NCBI GenBank assembly: GCA_012519285.1 | Contig: JAAYQN010000017.1 | Coordinates: 1-62,727 of the forward strand | Direction: 5' to 3' | DNA from: Clostridiales bacterium | GTDB lineage: Bacteria; Bacillota; Clostridia; Christensenellales; HGM11417 | DNA length: 62,727 bases | In this document: one piece after another, positions 41,214 to 50,805 of the stretch | How the letters are laid out: each line of letters starts with the position of its first letter | Position numbering within the stretch: the stretch's first letter is position 1 | Position numbers and translations under genes: made by a program | Notes under the pieces: model-generated | What the model saw: the letters and a program-made list of their open reading frames with translations, nothing else | The model's database searches: none | What the model was told of the DNA's origin: nothing

Positions 41214-43841
41214 ATGTTGTCGAAGACCTACAATCCGCACGAATTCGAGAGCAAAATATATAAGGAATGGGAGCAAAAGGGATACTTTACCCCCGAGATT
41301 GACTCCAAAAAGACCCCCTTTACCATAGTCATCCCCCCGCCCAACATAACGGGACAGCTTCACATGGGGCACGCGCTCAACAACAGCATTCAGGACGCCA
41401 TAATAAGGTTCAAGAGAATGCAGGGCTACAGCGCGCTGTATCTGCCGGGGACAGACCACGCCTCAATCGCCACAGAGGTAAAGATCGTTGAGCAGCTCGA
41501 AAAGGAAGGCCTTTCCAAAAAGTTGCTCGGCAGGGAGCGCTTTTTGGAGCGCGCGTGGGAGTGGAAGGAAAAGTACGGCGGCAGGATAATCGAGCAGCTC
41601 AAGAGCCTGGGCTGTTCCTGCGACTGGACTAGGCTTGCCTTTACCATGGACGAGCGGTGCAGCAGGGCGGTAAGGCACGTCTTCGTCAAGCTGTACGAAA
41701 AAGGGCTGATTTACCGCGGAGACAGGATAATAAACTGGTGCCCAAGCTGCAAGACGGCGCTTTCCGACGCCGAAGTTGATTACGAGGAGCAGGATTCGTA
41801 CTTTTGGCACATAAAATACCCCTTTAAGGACGGCAGCGGCTACGTCACGGTCGCCACCACAAGGCCGGAGACCATGCTCGGCGACACCGCGGTGGCGGTA
41901 AACCCTAAAGACGCCCGCTACAAAGGTCTGGTAGGCAAAACCTTAATCCTCCCCCTCATGGACAGGGAGATACCCCTCATCGCCGACGACTACGTGGACA
42001 TAGAATTCGGCACGGGCGCGGTCAAGATAACCCCCGCCCACGACCCCAACGACTTTGAGGTGGGCATGCGACACGGCCTTCCCGTTGTCCGCGTGATGAA
42101 CGATGACGGCTCCATGAGCGAGCGGGCGGGAAGGTACGCCAGCCTCGACAGGTTCGAGGCGAGGAAAAAGGTGGTGGGGGACCTGAAGGCGCTCGGCCTC
42201 CTCGGGAAAATGGAGCCCCACAGGCACAACGTCGGCCAGTGCTACCGCTGCGAATCCACCGTAGAGCCCATCGTAAGCAAGCAGTGGTTCGTCAAGATGG
42301 CGCCCCTCGCCGAGCCCGCGATAAAGGTGGTAAAGGAAGGGAAGATAAGGTTCATCCCCAAGAGGTTTGAGAAGATTTACTTCAACTGGATGGAGAACAT
42401 AAAGGACTGGTGCATCTCCAGGCAGCTGTGGTGGGGGCACAGGATACCTGCCTTCTACTGCGACAACTGCGGGCACACTGCGGTCTCGATGGAAGACCTC
42501 AAGGCCTGCCCCGAATGCGGGAGCGCCAACGTAAGGCAGGATGAGAACGTGCTCGACACGTGGTTCTCCTCTGCGCTGTGGCCCTTCTCCACCATGGGCT
42601 ACCCCGACAGGACGGAGGACCTTGAATATTTCCATCCCACCGACGTCCTCGTCACGGCATACGACATCATATTCTTCTGGGTGGCGAGGATGATCTTCTC
42701 CGCCCTCGAGCACATGGGAGAGATACCTTTCAAGGAAGTGCTGATAACCGGCCTGGTCAGGGACGCCCTTGGCAGGAAGATGAGCAAATCCCTGGGCAAC
42801 GGCATAGACCCCATGGAGGTAATAGAAAAGTACGGTGCCGATACCTTAAGGTTTTCGCTGCTAAACGGCGTGGCCCCCGGCAGCGACATGCGCTTTTCCC
42901 AGGAAAAGCTTGAGGGCTGCCGCAATTTTGGCAACAAGCTGTGGAACGCCGCGCGCTTCGTGCTGATTAACGCAGAGGGCAGGAAACTGTCGACTATCGA
43001 AAGCGTGCAGTTAAACATCGCCGATAAGTGGGTTTTGACCAGGCTCAACCAGCTGATAAAGGAAGCCACCGCCAACCTTGAGAAATACGAGCTGGGTCTG
43101 GCGGGCTCAAAGATTTACGACTTCGTGTGGAGCGTGTTCTGCGACTGGTACATCGAGCTCGCAAAGCCCCTGCTCTACGGCGACGACGAGGAAAAGAGAG
43201 ACTCCACGCTCGTCGTGCTGCTGCACGTGCTGGGCAGCGTGCTCAAGCTGCTGCATCCCTTCATCCCCTTCATCACCGAGACAATCTGGCAGTCAATGCC
43301 CGGCGCCTCGGGCAGCATAATGGTGCAGAAGTTTCCCGAATACGATGAAAGGTTCGTGTTTGAGGAAGAGGCTGAGCAGATGGGGCATGTTATCGAGGCC
43401 ATAAGGTCGATAAGGAATTTGCGCGCCGAGATGAACGTTCCTCCTTCGAGAAGGACGGGGATAACCCTTGTGCCGCTTTTGGACGGCGGGGCATTCGAGA
43501 GCTGCCTGGTTTACGTCGAAAAGCTGGCCTTCGGCACCGGCGTCAGGATAGCGAAGAGGGAAGAGGTGAGCGGTAATAACGTCAGCATTGTATTGCCCCA
43601 CTGCGAGATATACATCGCCGCCCTGGAGCTCATCGACAAGGAGAAGGAGATAGAGAGGCTGTCAAAGGAGCTTGAGGAGGCGCGGGGCGAGCTTGAGCGC
43701 GCGCAGGGAAAGCTGGCAAACCAAGGCTTTATCGCCAAGGCGCCCGCCCACCTCGTTGAGCAGGAAAGGCAAAAGCGGGAAAAGTACTCCAAACTTGTAG
43801 AGCAGCTTACGCAGAAGCTTGAAGAGCTCAAAAAGATGTGA
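41214..43841 (+). CDS. valS: Valine--tRNA ligase
   Basis: An 875-residue class I synthetase. [20 protein letters not shown] holds the HIGH motif (HMGH), and [14 protein letters not shown] the KMSKS motif. The editing domain has [15 protein letters not shown]. Cys pairs ([12 protein letters not shown] and YCDNCGHTA, then CPECG) suggest zinc sites. The C-terminal coiled coil ([20 protein letters not shown]) is typical of ValRS and distinguishes it from IleRS. It is downstream of pgsA and a small gene, and ends at a strong terminator. Confidence 0.97.
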   Translation: MLSKTYNPHEFESKIYKEWEQKGYFTPEIDSKKTPFTIVIPPPNITGQLHMGHALNNSIQDAIIRFKRMQGYSALYLPGTDHASIATEVKIVEQLEKEGLSKKLLGRERFLERAWEWKEKYGGRIIEQLKSLGCSCDWTRLAFTMDERCSRAVRHVFVKLYEKGLIYRGDRIINWCPSCKTALSDAEVDYEEQDSYFWHIKYPFKDGSGYVTVATTRPETMLGDTAVAVNPKDARYKGLVGKTLILPLMDREIPLIADDYVDIEFGTGAVKITPAHDPNDFEVGMRHGLPVVRVMNDDGSMSERAGRYASLDRFEARKKVVGDLKALGLLGKMEPHRHNVGQCYRCESTVEPIVSKQWFVKMAPLAEPAIKVVKEGKIRFIPKRFEKIYFNWMENIKDWCISRQLWWGHRIPAFYCDNCGHTAVSMEDLKACPECGSANVRQDENVLDTWFSSALWPFSTMGYPDRTEDLEYFHPTDVLVTAYDIIFFWVARMIFSALEHMGEIPFKEVLITGLVRDALGRKMSKSLGNGIDPMEVIEKYGADTLRFSLLNGVAPGSDMRFSQEKLEGCRNFGNKLWNAARFVLINAEGRKLSTIESVQLNIADKWVLTRLNQLIKEATANLEKYELGLAGSKIYDFVWSVFCDWYIELAKPLLYGDDEEKRDSTLVVLLHVLGSVLKLLHPFIPFITETIWQSMPGASGSIMVQKFPEYDERFVFEEEAEQMGHVIEAIRSIRNLRAEMNVPPSRRTGITLVPLLDGGAFESCLVYVEKLAFGTGVRIAKREEVSGNNVSIVLPHCEIYIAALELIDKEKEIERLSKELEEARGELERAQGKLANQGFIAKAPAHLVEQERQKREKYSKLVEQLTQKLEELKKM

Positions 43842-43846
43842 GGCGG

Positions 43847-43874
43847 AAGGATTGACAAAAGTCAATCCTTTTTT
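43847..43874 (+). terminator. Terminator of valS
   Basis: AAGGATTGAC (43847-43856), loop AAAA, GTCAATCCTT (43861-43870), T-run. Confidence 0.92.
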
Positions 43875-43892
43875 CAGGTTTAGGGATTTTTA

Positions 43893-44027
43893 TTGAGATT
43901 TAAACAAAAGAGATTACGCCGCTTACGGCAATACAGTTACAACATGGCATACAAGGAAGCCATTACCTGGAACAAGACGGGGATAATAATCTGCCTTTTG
44001 GGCATCGCCCTCATCAGCCTCAAATGA
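43893..44027 (+). CDS. Candidate 44-residue basic membrane peptide
   Basis: A TTG start with AGGGA 6 nt upstream opens a frame with a very basic N-terminus (RFKQKRLRRLRQY) and a C-terminal hydrophobic helix (TGIIICLLGIALISLK). An internal ATG gives a 28-residue form. The frame fills the gap between the valS terminator and the tRNA promoter, but no promoter is apparent, so it depends on read-through. Could be real or chance. Confidence 0.35.
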   Translation: MRFKQKRLRRLRQYSYNMAYKEAITWNKTGIIICLLGIALISLK

Positions 44028-44059
44028 CGCCGGGGGCTGAAAAAATTTTCTTCAGGTAC

Positions 44060-44088
44060 TTTACAAAAGCGGATTTTTTTGGTATCAT
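44060..44088 (+). promoter_or_regulatory. Promoter of tRNA-Val
   Basis: TTTACA (44060-44065), 17 nt, TATCAT (44083-44088), 12 nt before the tRNA. Confidence 0.7.
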
Positions 44089-44099
44089 ATATAGCGCGT

Positions 44100-44175
44100 G
44101 GACAATTAACTCAGCTGGTAGAGTGTCTCCTTGACGTGGAGAAAGCCAGGGGTTCGAGTCCCTTATTGTCCACCA
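44100..44175 (+). tRNA. tRNA-Val (GAC)
   Basis: Acceptor GGACAAT pairs with ATTGTCC (44165-44171). The anticodon stem TCTCC/GGAGA closes a loop with GAC; CCA is encoded. Single-gene unit just downstream of valS. Confidence 0.94.
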
Positions 44176-44183
44176 GTAATTAC

Positions 44184-44219
44184 GCGGCGGAGCAAGTTGA
44201 GCGCTCCGGCCGCTTTTTT
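44184..44219 (+). terminator. Terminator of tRNA-Val
   Basis: GCGGC-GGAGC (44184-44193) pairs with GCTCC-(G)-GCCGC (44203-44213) with one bulged G, followed by six T. Confidence 0.8.
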
Positions 44220-44233
44220 GCGCCCATTTCTCT

Positions 44234-44262
44234 TTTACAATGGAGGCCAAATCTGATATAAT
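44234..44262 (+). promoter_or_regulatory. Promoter giving a leaderless M20 peptidase transcript
   Basis: TTTACA (44234-44239), 17 nt, TATAAT (44257-44262); the ATG starts 7 bases after the -10 box, exactly where transcription should begin. Confidence 0.75.
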
Positions 44263-44268
44263 TAACCT

Positions 44269-45366
44269 ATGGAGGACTACCTCGAATACCTAACGCGTAT
44301 GAGGCGAAGGTTCCACGGCCGCCCCGAGATCGCCTATCATGAATTTGCCACTCAGGCCGCAATAGCTGCCGAGCTTGACGGTATGGGCATACCCTACCAG
44401 AAGGTGGGAACGGGACTCATCGCAAGGATACACCTCGGCAAGGCAAAGGCAATCGCCTTTCGTGCCGACATGGACGCGCTGCCTATAGCCGAGGGAAACG
44501 ACGTGCCCTACAAGTCGCAAATTCCCGGCATGATGCACGCATGCGGGCACGACGGGCATATGGCGCTGCTTCTCGCTTTCGCGAAATACTGCTCCCAAAA
44601 CACCGATAAAATAGCCGCTGACGCCGTATTTATCTTTCAACCGGCTGAGGAGGGAGAAGGGGGAGCCGTAAAGATGATAGAGGCGGGGGCATTAGACGGC
44701 GTCGGCGAGGTATTCGCCGTCCACCTCGACCCCTCGCTCCCCGAGGGAGTGACGGGCCTGCGCGCGGGAGCGGCCATGGCGGGCGCCTACGAGATGGACA
44801 TAGTAGCAGAGGGCGAGAGCAGCCACTGCGCCGAAAAGCACCTTGGAAAGGACGCCCTAGCCACGATGGTTGATGTGATAAATGCCGCTTACGACGCTGT
44901 CCGTAAAGAGCCTGAGGGCAAAATCCTCTTCCACTGCGGTCGCATCGAGGGCGGTTTTGCGAGGAACGTAGTCGCAAACAGGTGCGCCTCAAGCTGCACG
45001 ATAAGGTACTTTGAGGAGGCCCACCTAAAGGCGCTCCTCGGGCTCATCGAGGCAGAGATGGCACTCGCGAAAGAGAGGCATGGCGCGACTTGTTATATAA
45101 AGCCGATCGCCCGCTACATACCCTTGAAAAACCACCCCGAGAGCGTCGAGAAGGTAAAAAAATACATTGAGCATATTGAACACCCGCCAAAGTTTATTGC
45201 GGAGGACTTTGCCTTCTACCTCGACAAGGTGAAAGGCTGCCTGATATGGCTGGGCGTAAAGGGCCAAAAGGGCGAAAGGAAGTTGCATTCCCCCGACTTC
45301 GACTTCGACGAAAAGGCGCTCCTGTTTGGCCTGAATGTATATAAAAAGATAATCGAGGAAGGTTAA
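44269..45366 (+). CDS. M20D-family amidohydrolase / metallopeptidase
   Basis: A 365-residue zinc-dependent aminoacylase-like enzyme. The metal and catalytic residues are in FRADMDALPI, MHACGHDGH (His-x-x-His with Cys, as in the HipO/AmhX group) and FQPAEEGEGGA, and the late GEDF-like segment is AEDFAFYL. Relatives remove acyl groups from N-acyl amino acids, N-acetyl-diaminopimelate or indole conjugates; the substrate here is not determined. The N-terminus cannot be shortened without losing RRRFHGRPE. It appears leaderless. The next gene follows without a gap. Confidence 0.88.
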   Translation: MEDYLEYLTRMRRRFHGRPEIAYHEFATQAAIAAELDGMGIPYQKVGTGLIARIHLGKAKAIAFRADMDALPIAEGNDVPYKSQIPGMMHACGHDGHMALLLAFAKYCSQNTDKIAADAVFIFQPAEEGEGGAVKMIEAGALDGVGEVFAVHLDPSLPEGVTGLRAGAAMAGAYEMDIVAEGESSHCAEKHLGKDALATMVDVINAAYDAVRKEPEGKILFHCGRIEGGFARNVVANRCASSCTIRYFEEAHLKALLGLIEAEMALAKERHGATCYIKPIARYIPLKNHPESVEKVKKYIEHIEHPPKFIAEDFAFYLDKVKGCLIWLGVKGQKGERKLHSPDFDFDEKALLFGLNVYKKIIEEG

Positions 45367-46698
45367 ATGGCTGAGAAAAAGGGACTTTTCTACAAACTCA
45401 TAGTGGGAAAAGACAGGGATGAAAACTACGCGCGCAGCACCCTGCCCGGCAACAGGTGGGAGCTGTTCTGGGATGTGTTCAAGGGCAGGTTCTGGAAGCT
45501 GGTGCTTTTAAACTTGATGCTCATCGTGGGCTTTCTCCCGTTATTTTTCGTATTGTTCAACAAATCCTACCTGATATCGTTCTTTTCCTCCATGCTGCCC
45601 ATCTCCGGCAGCGCTTTCGTGGGTTATCCCTATATACCCGACCTTCACGCCGTCGCCTTCATCAACATAATAAGCCTTGAAGCGCAAAGCTTTGCCCTGC
45701 TCATTCCCTGTCTCATGTTCGCGGGCGTCGTAATGTCGGGAGTGTTCTATATCGCGAGGAACCTGGCGTGGAACGAAGGCGTTTTCATGGCCAACGATTT
45801 CTGGAAGGGGCTTAAATCCAACATCCTGCACTTTCTGCTGATAACCTTTTTGATGGGCGTTTTATACTTATCCTCCAGTCTCAGCAACCTGGTGCTGGAA
45901 AAAGCCCCCATCCTGACGCCCGGTGCGCTCATCGCAAACCCCACCTTTAACGCCATAATCCGCGGCCTCAACATCGTGCTGATGGTGTTTATCACCATAA
46001 TGGCGATGTACGCCTTCACCATCACCGTAAACTACAAGTTAAAGTTCCGCCACTTGATAAAGAATTCCTTTATCCTGACGCTGGGCCTGCTGCCGCAAAA
46101 CCTCTTCTTCCTTGCACTGTCGGCCCTGCCCTTTATCTTTATCGCGATATTCGGGTTTAACTCCTTTCTCTCGTCCTTAATGCTCATAATTATATTGCTA
46201 TTCGGCTTTTCGCTCGTGGCGCTGGTATGGACCATTTACAGCCATTGGGTATTCGATAGGTTCATCAACGACAAGGTGGAGGGGGCAATTAAGAACAGGG
46301 GCATCTACGAGAAGGTGTCCCGAGACGGCAAGCCCGTCGCCAAGGGCAAGCAGAAGGCCTACTTCAAAAACCCCAAAAAGAAGAAGGCCAAGCCCATCAC
46401 CGACGACGAGATCCAGCTTACCGAGCTTCCCACGATGTTCACAAGGAAGGACCTCGAGAAGCTGGCAAAGGAGAAGGAATTTATCAAGCAGGACAGCGAA
46501 AGGTGGGCAAAGGAGCACGAGAACGACGACCTCGAGGAAGAGGAACAAGCAGAGGGCGAAGGCATGGACGCCTACGAGGGCTTCGAGGACGCCATGAGGT
46601 TGGAAGGCTACGACGAGGAGATAGAGCAGGAGATCAAAAAGGCAATAAAAGAGCAGAAGGGCGGGGAAGGGCAAGGCGAGGAACAAAAGAAGGAATAG
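45367..46698 (+). CDS. Membrane protein with long charged C-terminal tail (YesL/DUF624-like)
   Basis: A 443-residue protein with about six hydrophobic segments between residues 40 and 305, in a pattern reminiscent of DUF624/YesL proteins (WDVFKGRFWKLVLLNLMLIV near the start, MYAFTITVNYKLKFRHLIKNSFI later). After residue 310 comes a 130-residue cytoplasmic tail, first Lys-rich (KNPKKKKAKP), then strongly acidic. Similar proteins occur near carbohydrate transporters, but the function is unknown. Its ATG directly follows the peptidase stop. Confidence 0.7.
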   Translation: MAEKKGLFYKLIVGKDRDENYARSTLPGNRWELFWDVFKGRFWKLVLLNLMLIVGFLPLFFVLFNKSYLISFFSSMLPISGSAFVGYPYIPDLHAVAFINIISLEAQSFALLIPCLMFAGVVMSGVFYIARNLAWNEGVFMANDFWKGLKSNILHFLLITFLMGVLYLSSSLSNLVLEKAPILTPGALIANPTFNAIIRGLNIVLMVFITIMAMYAFTITVNYKLKFRHLIKNSFILTLGLLPQNLFFLALSALPFIFIAIFGFNSFLSSLMLIIILLFGFSLVALVWTIYSHWVFDRFINDKVEGAIKNRGIYEKVSRDGKPVAKGKQKAYFKNPKKKKAKPITDDEIQLTELPTMFTRKDLEKLAKEKEFIKQDSERWAKEHENDDLEEEEQAEGEGMDAYEGFEDAMRLEGYDEEIEQEIKKAIKEQKGGEGQGEEQKKE

Positions 46699-46702
46699 GG
46701 AT

Positions 46703-47434
46703 TTGAGCGCATACACCGTCCTGGCTGAATTTTACGACAAGCTGAGCTACGACTTCGATTACGCCAAATGGTCGGGCTACCTTTACCGGCTGCTCTCGGG
46801 CCATGTCGGCCCCTCGGCGAGGGGCGCGGACCTCGCCTGCGGCAGCGGCAGGCTCACCATAGAGCTTAAAAAGCTCGGCCTCGACGTCATCGGCGTCGAT
46901 ATATCGCCCCAAATGCTCAACCGCGCGGCGCAAAACGCCGCCAAAGAGAGATTGGCGATACACTTCATTCAGTCCGACATGGCCTCATTCAAGGTCCATC
47001 GTAAGCTCGACTTTATCACTTGCGCCAATGACGGCGTGAACTACATGGAAAAGTCAAGGCTGCTTCCCTGTTTTAAGAACTTTTATAGGAACCTCTCCTC
47101 AAAGGGCGTCCTTCTCTTTGACATCTCCAGCGAGCACAAGCTGAAAAACATCCTCTCAAGCTCCGTCTTTTTCGAGGACACCGACGAGCTGACCTATATC
47201 TGGAACAACAGGCAGCTTCCCGAGGCGGTGGAGATGGAGCTTATATTTTTTGTGAGGCAAGGCGCAAACTATTTGCGTTTTGACGAAAATCATATACAAT
47301 ATATATATCGAGTGGAGGAAATCGAGCAGGCACTTTTGGCGGCGGGTTTTAGGCAGGTTCGAGCGTTCGATTTTCTGACCGAGCTTCCTTCCCGCCCCGA
47401 CAGCGAGCGCATACAGTTTTTGGCAAAAAAATGA
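46703..47434 (+). CDS. Class I SAM-dependent methyltransferase
   Basis: A 243-residue Rossmann methyltransferase. Motif I is ADLACGSGRLTIEL, then VIGVDISPQML for the ribose contact and IQSDMASFKV for the adenine site. The C-terminal half contains a beta-strand sheet typical of the YqeM/CapR-like small-molecule methyltransferases, but the substrate is unknown. The TTG start lies 4 nt after the previous stop; the stop overlaps the hslO ATG (ATGA). Confidence 0.85.
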   Translation: MSAYTVLAEFYDKLSYDFDYAKWSGYLYRLLSGHVGPSARGADLACGSGRLTIELKKLGLDVIGVDISPQMLNRAAQNAAKERLAIHFIQSDMASFKVHRKLDFITCANDGVNYMEKSRLLPCFKNFYRNLSSKGVLLFDISSEHKLKNILSSSVFFEDTDELTYIWNNRQLPEAVEMELIFFVRQGANYLRFDENHIQYIYRVEEIEQALLAAGFRQVRAFDFLTELPSRPDSERIQFLAKK

Positions 47435-48318
47435 TAAAGGACTCAATTTGCAAGGCTTTGATCCTTGACGACAGGGTGCAGGTCATCGCCATAAAATCCA
47501 CTGAAATGGTAGGCGAGGCAATAAGGACCCATAACCTCTCGCCGGTGTGCGCCGCCGCGCTGGGAAGGACGCTCTCCATCGCAGCCATGATGGCGACGGA
47601 CCTTAATGGCGAGGGGGAAAACCTCTCCATAACCATAAAGGGCGACGGCCCCATAGGCAGCATCGTGGCAGCGTGCGACGGCGCGCTCAACGTGCGCGGC
47701 TACGTGGACAATCCGCAACTTGAGCTGCCGCTCAAAGAAAACGGCAAGCTGGACGTTTCTCGCGCGGTTGGAAAGGGCAAGATCACGGTCATTCAGGACA
47801 TGGGCCTAAAGGCGCCCTATGTGGGCGTGTCAGACATAGTATCGGGAGAGATAGCCGAGGATTTCGCCCGCTACTTTTTTACTTCCCTCCAGCAGCCTAC
47901 CGCTGTGGCGCTGGGCGTGCTGATAGAGAGAGACCTTTCCTGCTTCTCGGCGGGCGGGGTTATAATAAGGTTTATGCCCGATTGCCCCGAGGAGGCCGTC
48001 GGCAAGGCGGAAGAGCTTGCCGCAAAGCTCGGCGAGATAAGCAGGCTGATGAAGGATTTGTCGGCGAGGCAATTTATCGTTGATTTTTTCGGCGGTTGCG
48101 GCATAAGATATACGGATGAGCTTTTTCCCAAATACCGCTGCAAATGCGGTAGGCAGGTGACAGACAGGGTTATCCTCTCCATGGGAAGGGAGGAAGCCTT
48201 TAAGACGCTCGACGAGCAGGGAGAGCTCGCCGCGATTTGCCATTTTTGCAACAAACAATACAGATACGGCAGAGAGCAGGTCAAAGCGCTCTTTGACTAC
48301 TTGGGAGGTTTACCATAA
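47431..48318 (+). CDS. hslO: Hsp33 redox-regulated chaperonin
   Basis: A 295-residue holdase chaperone switched on by oxidation. The zinc-binding thiols are Cys237-x-Cys239 and Cys270-x2-Cys273, the standard pattern. The N-terminal domain carries GRTLSIAAMMATDL, ITIKGDGPIGSI and VRGYVDNP. It protects proteins from hypochlorous or peroxide stress. It overlaps the methyltransferase gene by 4 nt. Confidence 0.96.
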   Translation: MIKDSICKALILDDRVQVIAIKSTEMVGEAIRTHNLSPVCAAALGRTLSIAAMMATDLNGEGENLSITIKGDGPIGSIVAACDGALNVRGYVDNPQLELPLKENGKLDVSRAVGKGKITVIQDMGLKAPYVGVSDIVSGEIAEDFARYFFTSLQQPTAVALGVLIERDLSCFSAGGVIIRFMPDCPEEAVGKAEELAAKLGEISRLMKDLSARQFIVDFFGGCGIRYTDELFPKYRCKCGRQVTDRVILSMGREEAFKTLDEQGELAAICHFCNKQYRYGREQVKALFDYLGGLP

Positions 48319-48329
48319 AGAGCTCGACA

Positions 48330-49994
48330 GTGCAAAAAACCAAAGTTGTGTCCTTTGAGAGGGACGCGGGCTTTTTCTACAGGCTGTCGCAAAAGTCAAT
48401 GGAAAAGGGCGACATGGCCGAGGGCATCTATTACCTTCGCAAGGCGGCGAGCAGGGCGAAAGGCGACAGCTCCTACGCCATAGAGCTTGCAAAGGCTCTC
48501 TCCGCGGTTTCCCAGTATGACCAGTCCAACCTCATTTACCTTAGGCTTCTCGCGAAGGGCGTAAAGGAGGGAAAGTGCTGCTTCGGCCTTTCCCAGAACC
48601 TGTATTTTTTAAACGACCTCGAGCACTCGCTCTATTACCTCAACCTCTTCATGGACAAATACTCGGACGGCTACTACGACGACGAGGAAGAGGAGTATAT
48701 AGAGATAGCGGAGGAGGACGGCGAATACGGCAGCTTTAACATAGTTTACCCGCCCGAAAAGCGCGACATGGGCGACGTGGTGGACACCGCCATCTCGTAC
48801 ATGAGGGCGGGGATGCTGATTAAGGCCGAAAACCTCCTCTCCACCGTGCCCAAGGGCAACCCCGACTACCTGTACGCGAGGAACAACATGGCGCTGTGCA
48901 GGTTCTTCCTCAACGACTTCGCGGGCGTGGAGGAATACTGCAGCGAGGTTCTCGCGCATGACCCCGGCAACGTCTTCGCGCTGTGTACCCTCACCTCGAT
49001 GAGCTATTTTCTGCAGAGGACGGCGCAGACCCAGCGCCTGCGCGACAGGCTGCTCGGGATAAAGACCGATGACCTGACCGACCTTTTCAAGATAGCCACT
49101 ACGCTGTGCGAGATAAAGGAGCACGAGCTGGGCTTAAAGTATTTAAAGCGCCTGCTCGCGCTCAAGCCTTACGACATCAACATAATGTTTTTGACGGCCA
49201 TAGCACACTACAATACCGGCGACCTAAAGTCCTCGGTTAACATGTTTCTCGAGATATTGAGGCTCAACGAGAGAAACCACGCCGCCAGGTATTACCTGAG
49301 GCTGATAAACCAGATATCTCGCGAGGGCGACGCCGTAAAGAGTTTTTTCCAGCCTCTTGAATACGTGTGCCAGGTGCCCTACGGCGAGATGCTCTCGCGG
49401 ATAAAGGCGATCAAGGAGCTCACCGCAAAAAAGGTGAGGGAGCAGATAGGCGATCAGCAATTTATCGAGCTGTGCGACTGGGCGTTTACGCTGGACGACT
49501 TCAAGCTGCACGGCATAGTGATAAATAAGCTCTCGGCGGTGATGAACGAGAGGATAACGGAGTTTCTCAGGGAAAAGCTCATCGACCCCCTTATAAAGTA
49601 CAAGGACAAGGAGCTGATACTCGAGAACTTTATGCTAAAGGCAGTTCCCCCTTCCTACGACGTCAGCGTGGGCTACATCATAAGGAAATTGTCGCCCATC
49701 GTGGAAAAACCCAAGCGGGAGGAAAAACCCTATTATGCGGCCTATGTCGCCGCCTTCGTCAAGCTGGCGCTGTATTTCCCCGACGGCAGCTTGAACGCCG
49801 CCCTCTACCGAAGCTACCGCGAGGTGCTGCAAAAGGCAATGGACGCCAGCAGGCTGGGCAGCAAAAACCTCATCGCCGCCGCGATAGCCTACCTTAGCGG
49901 CAAGCCTTCCGCCCGCGCCAAAAAGAACGTCTGCAAGCTCTTCTGCGTTGACCAAAAGAGCTTAGGCGGCTGCTTAAAGCTTCTGGAGGCTTAG
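48330..49994 (+). CDS. TPR-repeat protein of unknown function
   Basis: A 554-residue soluble protein made of tetratricopeptide-like helix pairs, for example KGDMAEGIYYLRKAASRAKG, YLYARNNMALCRFFLND, LGLKYLKRLLALKPYDINIM and ALCTLTSMSYFLQRTAQTQR. A strongly acidic insert (DGYYDDEEEEYIEIAEEDGE) lies near residue 115. GTG 48330 is the first start in frame, with a weak ribosome site; ATG codons further in are possible. It is followed directly by another repeat protein. Confidence 0.75.
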   Translation: MQKTKVVSFERDAGFFYRLSQKSMEKGDMAEGIYYLRKAASRAKGDSSYAIELAKALSAVSQYDQSNLIYLRLLAKGVKEGKCCFGLSQNLYFLNDLEHSLYYLNLFMDKYSDGYYDDEEEEYIEIAEEDGEYGSFNIVYPPEKRDMGDVVDTAISYMRAGMLIKAENLLSTVPKGNPDYLYARNNMALCRFFLNDFAGVEEYCSEVLAHDPGNVFALCTLTSMSYFLQRTAQTQRLRDRLLGIKTDDLTDLFKIATTLCEIKEHELGLKYLKRLLALKPYDINIMFLTAIAHYNTGDLKSSVNMFLEILRLNERNHAARYYLRLINQISREGDAVKSFFQPLEYVCQVPYGEMLSRIKAIKELTAKKVREQIGDQQFIELCDWAFTLDDFKLHGIVINKLSAVMNERITEFLREKLIDPLIKYKDKELILENFMLKAVPPSYDVSVGYIIRKLSPIVEKPKREEKPYYAAYVAAFVKLALYFPDGSLNAALYRSYREVLQKAMDASRLGSKNLIAAAIAYLSGKPSARAKKNVCKLFCVDQKSLGGCLKLLEA

Positions 49995-50801
49995 ATGGCG
50001 CTCATCGATTTCGACGCAAATTATGAGGGATTCGTCAGGGAATGGGCAAAGAAGAACGCGGAAAAGCTCAGGGAAGGCGATGACCCTTCCGTTTACTCAG
50101 GCGAGATATACGAGCAGTGGCTTAGTCTGCCCATTGAAGAGGCGGGCGGCCTCTCGCCAAAAGAGTACTTCTGCAGGCTCACCCCGCCCCAGGCGGTTGA
50201 CATGCTCAAGGGATACCGCGCCGCGGGCGTCACCGTGCCCATGCCGCTGGTGGACAGGCTTGCGGAAGACGACTGCGAGGGCCTGCTCAAGGGGCTTTTA
50301 AACGACGAGGACGAGCAGACCTTCGCGATAGCTGCCAGCCTGCTCGAGGAGCGCCAGAGCGGCGCCCACATGGGAAAGCTCATAGAAAAGCTGCTCGACT
50401 CACGCTCGGGAGACGGCGTCAAGGGCCTCGCGATAGAGTTTTTGTCAAGCCACGCCGACGATGTCAAGGAAGAGCTGCTCTCCCGCGCGGGCAAAAGCCT
50501 TGAGGGCGACATGCTCATCGCCGATGTGCTGGTGCATTGCAAGGGCGACGACAGGATATATCAGCTTCTCGTCAGGCTTTTTCTCTCCGAAAAGGACAAT
50601 CCCCTGTACTCTTCCTACCTCGGGATGTATGAGGATGAGAGGGCGCTGCCTCTGCTCATGAAGAGGATAAACCACCCCGAGGTGGGCTACGTGGAATTTT
50701 TGGAGCTGCGCAACGCCATAGAGAGACTGGGCGGGGATCCCATCCCCGACAGGGATTTCGGGTTCGATCCCGACTACAGGCTTATTAAAGGCATAAAATA
50801 G
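49995..50801 (+). CDS. Helical repeat protein of unknown function (HEAT-like)
   Basis: A 268-residue soluble protein with HEAT-like helix pairs (FAIAASLLEERQSGAHMGKL, GLAIEFLSSHADDVKEELL, SYLGMYEDERALPLLMKRI). The N-terminal third is different, with SPKEYFCRLTPPQAVDMLKG. Its ATG follows the TPR gene stop immediately, so the two repeat proteins are cotranscribed and may bind each other or a common partner. No enzymatic motif. Confidence 0.7.
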   Translation: MALIDFDANYEGFVREWAKKNAEKLREGDDPSVYSGEIYEQWLSLPIEEAGGLSPKEYFCRLTPPQAVDMLKGYRAAGVTVPMPLVDRLAEDDCEGLLKGLLNDEDEQTFAIAASLLEERQSGAHMGKLIEKLLDSRSGDGVKGLAIEFLSSHADDVKEELLSRAGKSLEGDMLIADVLVHCKGDDRIYQLLVRLFLSEKDNPLYSSYLGMYEDERALPLLMKRINHPEVGYVEFLELRNAIERLGGDPIPDRDFGFDPDYRLIKGIK

Positions 50802-50805
50802 CTGC

